From positions 95,740 through 159,739 of the forward strand of contig PBNO01000004.1 of assembly GCA_002723155.1 (NCBI GenBank): a DNA stretch of 64,000 nucleotides, given 5' to 3'. The position numbers and the translations under genes are program-made. Position 1 is the first letter of the stretch; every line of letters begins with the position of its first letter. Positions 60,692 through 64,000 of this stretch are shown here, piece after piece. A model generated the notes under the pieces. The model had not been told where the DNA came from. It saw only the letters and a list, made by a program, of their open reading frames with translations, and searched no databases. Source of the DNA: Ponticaulis sp. Lineage in GTDB: Bacteria; Pseudomonadota; Alphaproteobacteria; Caulobacterales; Hyphomonadaceae.

Positions 60692-61849
60692 TTATTCTGC
60701 AGCTGCTTTCACAACGCCTTCAGCGATGTTCGCATAACGACGCAGGTGGTAATCAACGTTACCAAACTGGGTGTCGATAAGCGTCAGACGCTTGAAGTAG
60801 TGACCAAGGCGAAGCTCGTCAGTTACGCCCATACCGCCATGGATCTGGGTTGCAGCCTGACCGATGAAGCGGCCAGAGTTACCGATCTGAACTTTCGCAG
60901 CAGACGCAGCTTTCTTACGAGTAGCTTCGTCTTCTTCGAGGCGCAGCGTGACCTGATAGGTCATGGACATGGACTGCTGGTGCTCGATGAACATGTCGAC
61001 CATGCGGTGCTGAAGAACCTGGAAAGAGGCAATCGGCACGTTGAACTGCTTACGCTGGCGCGCATAGTCGAGCGTGTCAGCGTTTGCGATTTCCATTGCG
61101 CCACATGCTTCCGCAGAGATCGCGGCGATGCCTTCGTCGCAAACTTTCTCGATGAGTGGCAGAGCAGAACCTTCTGCGCCGATCATGTCGTCGCCGGAAA
61201 CTTCAACATTCTCGAAGTAGACTTCTGACGCGCGGTAACCGTCCATTGTCGGGTAGTCGCGTGTAGAAATGCCAGCAGCGTCTTTCGGTACGATGAAGAG
61301 CGAAATGCCGTTGTCATCGAAACGGTCGCCTGATGTACGTGCAGACACGATCAGGTGCGTTGCCCAAGGTGCGCCGAGAACGACAGACTTCTGACCGTTC
61401 AGAACGTAGTTAGAGCCGTTCGCACGAGCCGTTGTCGTGACGTCGTTCAGGTTGAAGCGTGATGTTGGTTCTGCGTAAGCGAATGCCAGAACAACTTCGC
61501 CGCCCATCATTGGCGCGAGGAAGTTTTCTTTCTGCGCGGTAGAACCAGCATGCTTCAGGAAGCCGCCGCCGAGAACGACAGACGGGACGTAAGGTTCGAC
61601 CACGAGGCCTTTACCGAACTCTTCCATAACAACCATAACGTCGACCGCGTTACCTCCGAGGCCGCCATCTTCTTCGGAGAATGGAGCCATCAGAATGCCG
61701 AGTTCAGCGAACTGAGCCCACATTTCCGGACGCCAGCCGCTCTCTGAAGCGAGCACTTTGTTGCGTGTTTCCCAGTCATACTGGTCTTTGATCAGGCGGG
61801 ACAGAGAGTCCCGGATCATGTTCTGTTCTTCTGTGAAGCTAAAATCCAC
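60692..61849 (-). CDS. Acyl-CoA dehydrogenase, small-subunit type
   Basis: FAD enzyme of 385 residues that introduces the alpha,beta double bond in acyl-CoA. It starts MDFSFTEEQNMIRDSLSRL and has the middle domain and GGMGVTDELRLGHYFKRL C-terminal motif. Starts of this kind are found in PimD-like small subunits that pair with a PimC-like large subunit, as in the next gene upstream. Several such pairs are heteromeric. The chain substrate, perhaps a dicarboxylic or cyclic acid, is unknown. Confidence 0.85.
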   Translation of the reverse strand: MDFSFTEEQNMIRDSLSRLIKDQYDWETRNKVLASESGWRPEMWAQFAELGILMAPFSEEDGGLGGNAVDVMVVMEEFGKGLVVEPYVPSVVLGGGFLKHAGSTAQKENFLAPMMGGEVVLAFAYAEPTSRFNLNDVTTTARANGSNYVLNGQKSVVLGAPWATHLIVSARTSGDRFDDNGISLFIVPKDAAGISTRDYPTMDGYRASEVYFENVEVSGDDMIGAEGSALPLIEKVCDEGIAAISAEACGAMEIANADTLDYARQRKQFNVPIASFQVLQHRMVDMFIEHQQSMSMTYQVTLRLEEDEATRKKAASAAKVQIGNSGRFIGQAATQIHGGMGVTDELRLGHYFKRLTLIDTQFGNVDYHLRRYANIAEGVVKAAAE

Positions 61850-61908
61850 GAGTATATCTCCCCAAAATCGGGTTTATTTTTGTATCTGTTGCGAAGCTGC
61901 CGGGGCGC

Positions 61909-63099
61909 TTAAAGCCCCAGAACAGCCTTTGCGATGATGTTACGCTGAATTTCGTTAGAACCGCCGTAGATGGAGGTCTTACGCATGTTCAGGTATTCCG
62001 GCAGCGCGTGGTGCGCGTAATCCGGCCCGATTGGGAAACGGTTGCCACCTTCTTCCGGGAAACCACGGAAGTATGGAGCCGCATAATTGCCGACAGCTTC
62101 GATTGTGAGTTCTGTCAGGCGCTGCTGGACCTCGGTGCCTTTAATCTTCAGCAGGGAAGATTCAGGTCCTGGTGGTTTACCAGCTGCGACAGCTGCAAGG
62201 CCGCGAAGTTCTGTGAACTCGAGCGCAGTAAGGTCGATTTCCAGCTTCGAGATTTTCTCTGCGAAGTCAGGATTTTCGATCAGTGGCTTGCCGTTGTCGT
62301 ATTCTGTAGATGCGATCTCGCGGAGACGCTCAATGCCACGCTTGGAGCGTGCAACGCCTGCGATACCTGTACGCTCGTGAGCGAGCAGGAACTTCGCGTA
62401 AGTCCAGCCTTTGTTTTCTTCGCCAACAAGGTTGTCGACAGGAACGCGAACGTCTGTAAGCCAGACTTCGTTCACTTCGTGGCCGCCATCCGTCATGATG
62501 ATCGGGCGAACTTCAACGCCTGGAGTGTCCATTTTGACGAGGATGAAGGAAATACCTTCCTGCTTCTTCACGTCTGGGTTTGTACGGCAGAGGAAGAAGC
62601 CCCAGTCAGCGTGCTGACCAAGTGTCGTCCATGTTTTCTGGCCGTTGATGACCCACTCGTCGCCGTCGCGGACAGCCGTTGTTTTCAGACCAGCAAGGTC
62701 GGAACCAGCGCCCGGCTCGGAGAAGCCCTGACACCACCATGTTGTGCCGTCGACGATACCTGGAAGGAATTTGTCTTTATGTTCCTGGCTGCCGAATGTG
62801 TAGATAACCGGACCTACCATTGAGACTGCGAATGGCAGCGGCATGATTGTGTCCGCGCGCGCATTCTCTTCAGACCAGATGTATTTCTGTGTCGGTGTCC
62901 AGCCAGTACCGCCGTACTGAGTCGGCCAGGATGGTACGGACCAGCCTTTTTTGCCGAGAATCTGGTGCCACGACAGGAACTGTTCTTTTGTCAGTTCTTC
63001 GCGGTGCTTACCCTTGATATCCTCAGGGTAGTTCTCTTCGATAAAGGTCCTTACCTCTTCGCGAAAGGCAATGTCCTCAGGTGAAAAATCGAGGTTCAT
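61909..63099 (-). CDS. Acyl-CoA dehydrogenase, large-subunit type
   Basis: FAD enzyme of 396 residues, upstream partner of the 60692 gene on the same strand, with 59 bases between. It starts MNLDFSPEDIAFREEVRTF and contains CQGFSEPGAGSDLAGLKTTA, the flavin site, and YGGSNEIQRNIIAKAVLGL at the C-terminus. ATG 63099 has GGGAG eight bases upstream; the earlier in-frame start is inside it. Likely co-transcribed and co-assembled with the smaller subunit, as in pimeloyl-CoA dehydrogenase. Confidence 0.88.
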   Translation of the reverse strand: MNLDFSPEDIAFREEVRTFIEENYPEDIKGKHREELTKEQFLSWHQILGKKGWSVPSWPTQYGGTGWTPTQKYIWSEENARADTIMPLPFAVSMVGPVIYTFGSQEHKDKFLPGIVDGTTWWCQGFSEPGAGSDLAGLKTTAVRDGDEWVINGQKTWTTLGQHADWGFFLCRTNPDVKKQEGISFILVKMDTPGVEVRPIIMTDGGHEVNEVWLTDVRVPVDNLVGEENKGWTYAKFLLAHERTGIAGVARSKRGIERLREIASTEYDNGKPLIENPDFAEKISKLEIDLTALEFTELRGLAAVAAGKPPGPESSLLKIKGTEVQQRLTELTIEAVGNYAAPYFRGFPEEGGNRFPIGPDYAHHALPEYLNMRKTSIYGGSNEIQRNIIAKAVLGL

Positions 63100-63227
63100 A
63101 TGTGTTTCTCCCATGACGTCTCAGTGCGTCATAATATGTCGAAGTCTTATGCCTTCAAGATGCCGCAGGGGGAAGGCCTTAATTCGAGGGAGATTAGGAC
63201 AAATCGTCTGATTATGCCTGTAGGTTA

Positions 63228-64000
63228 TCAGGCTTCTGTTTCACCGGAATTCGCAACGATGCTAGCGGCCTGTAATAACGGCATTGCGAGCATTCCGCCC
63301 ATGCCTTCGCCGGCCTGCATTTGCAGATCGAGTAGCGGTTCCATTTCCAGACGGTCGAGAATCGCCTGGTGAGCGGGACGATTTGTCGCCTGACCGGCAA
63401 TCACATGTGTGATCGCGCGCGGCTCGATGGCGTGAACAACGCCCGCAGCAACCGCTGTGGCAAAGCCGTCGAGAATCACCGGGATACCCTGATGGCGTGC
63501 TGCGATGATCGCGCCGACGCATGCAGCCAGTTCGCGGCCGCCCAGATGCTGGAGAATTTCGAGTGGCGAATTCAGATGATGGCGGTGCGCCTGGAGCGCT
63601 TTCTGGATGACATCCGCGCGGGCAGCATTCACTTCTTCCGGAACGCCCTGACCTGCACGGACCCAATATTGAGGGTCGCCACCGTAGAGACCGTTCGCGA
63701 CGGCGGCCGCAGCCGTGCCACCGCCAACACCAAGTACACCAATGGCCAGAACGTCAGGCGTTTCCGCGATGGCTTCCATGCCGAAAGCGATGGTGGACGC
63801 GCATTCCTGCGCAGACATGGCAGGCGCTTCTGCGATATCTTTCGTTGGCAATTCCAGCGCGAGTTCGAACACGCGCAGCGTAGAATTAGACATGGCAGCC
63901 AGTCCATTCGCCGCCAGCTTGCCTTCCTGAAGTGCTTTTACGCGGGCCTCGGTCGCGCCTGAGGCAGACACAGAGACACCGTGTTTGGCGAGGCCGTGCG
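63228..64000 (-). CDS. cobT: Nicotinate-nucleotide-dimethylbenzimidazole phosphoribosyltransferase, 5' partial
   Basis: Makes alpha-ribazole phosphate for the lower ligand of cobalamin. The visible 257 residues are the C-terminal part; the frame continues past the right edge. Signatures are VLGVGGGTAAAAVANGL, GGRELAACVGAIIAARHQG, VILDGFATAVAA and the ending with LDLQMQAGEGMGG, where the catalytic Glu lies (EGMGG). The neighbour downstream is the acyl-CoA dehydrogenase pair, which does not look related. Region 63115-63227 is intergenic and holds no recognisable gene. Confidence 0.92.
   Translation of the reverse strand, partial: HGLAKHGVSVSASGATEARVKALQEGKLAANGLAAMSNSTLRVFELALELPTKDIAEAPAMSAQECASTIAFGMEAIAETPDVLAIGVLGVGGGTAAAAVANGLYGGDPQYWVRAGQGVPEEVNAARADVIQKALQAHRHHLNSPLEILQHLGGRELAACVGAIIAARHQGIPVILDGFATAVAAGVVHAIEPRAITHVIAGQATNRPAHQAILDRLEMEPLLDLQMQAGEGMGGMLAMPLLQAASIVANSGETEA

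Noticed and set aside
62008-62823. 271-codon plus-strand frame across the large acyl-CoA dehydrogenase
   Set aside because: Cys- and Phe-rich antisense shadow of a clear dehydrogenase gene.
1-64000. tRNA, rRNA, CRISPR, insertion sequences and prophage
   Set aside because: Intergenic regions are short and none shows cloverleaf, direct-repeat array, transposase or integrase sequence.

Overview
The window looks like core chromosome of a free-living, moderately GC-rich alphaproteobacterium, most likely of the Caulobacterales/Hyphomonadales group. This rests on a DUF4170 gene beside cysQ and lipid A genes, alphaproteobacterial-type flagellin termini, tandem DUF3775 genes, a dnaG-rpoD pair, exported peptidases and fatty-acyl-CoA genes. 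No rRNA, tRNA, CRISPR, prophage or insertion sequence was recognised. Taxonomy is inferred from gene content only.

Layout. 1-5.4 kb: a D-amino-acid-oxidase-like gene cut by the left edge and apparently circularly permuted, an exported amidohydrolase, an alpha/beta hydrolase, a DUF2855 gene and an rRNA pseudouridine synthase. 5.4-16.8 kb: small membrane and hemerythrin genes, then the minus-strand operon DUF374 acyltransferase-waaA-lpxK-lpxL-like, each pair overlapping by 4 bp, which builds Kdo-lipid A. Divergent from it are a dual-specificity-type phosphatase, pmbA, cysQ, DUF4170 and an MsbA-like exporter whose natural start appears to be ATA. 16.9-31.1 kb: housekeeping metabolism (pyk, a serine hydrolase, a fatty acid desaturase, ubiA, rsmE, a dicarboxylate symporter, carA, a YqeY-like gene, metAA, an adenine/adenosine deaminase, VOC and PPOX genes, an acyltransferase). 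31.4-36 kb: a bPH protein, dnaG with no zinc ligands, rpoD and its terminator, and a deleted gene remnant. 36.3-43.8 kb: a transglutaminase, an aldehyde dehydrogenase, a flagellin with a 5 x 16-residue repeat insert, an LRAT/NlpC-like protein, a thioredoxin lipoprotein, two DUF3775 paralogues, an aldo/keto reductase and a YpfJ-type metallopeptidase. 44-48.7 kb: an exported M3 peptidase, YjbQ, a sirtuin, a free-methionine-sulfoxide reductase and a SPOR protein behind a structured leader. 48.8-54.9 kb: a six-gene envelope operon (DUF4129, DUF4350, MoxR ATPase, DUF58, SpoIIM-like, RDD). 54.9-64 kb: an EamA transporter, a peptidoglycan amidase, a lipoprotein B3-type metallo-beta-lactamase, acyl-CoA genes and cobT cut by the right edge.

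The two most promising unexplained systems are the MoxR/DUF58/SpoIIM/RDD operon, which looks like a dedicated membrane machine of unknown substrate, and the flagellin whose variable region is a run of twenty tetrapeptides arranged as five 48-bp units. A secondary theme is mRNA structure around start sites: perfect or near-perfect hairpins cover the Shine-Dalgarno sequence of several genes (alpha/beta hydrolase, hemerythrin, symporter, bPH protein), and the SPOR gene has a folded leader with a 16-codon upstream frame ending in an ATGA overlap. All structures were found by eye and no folding energies were computed.
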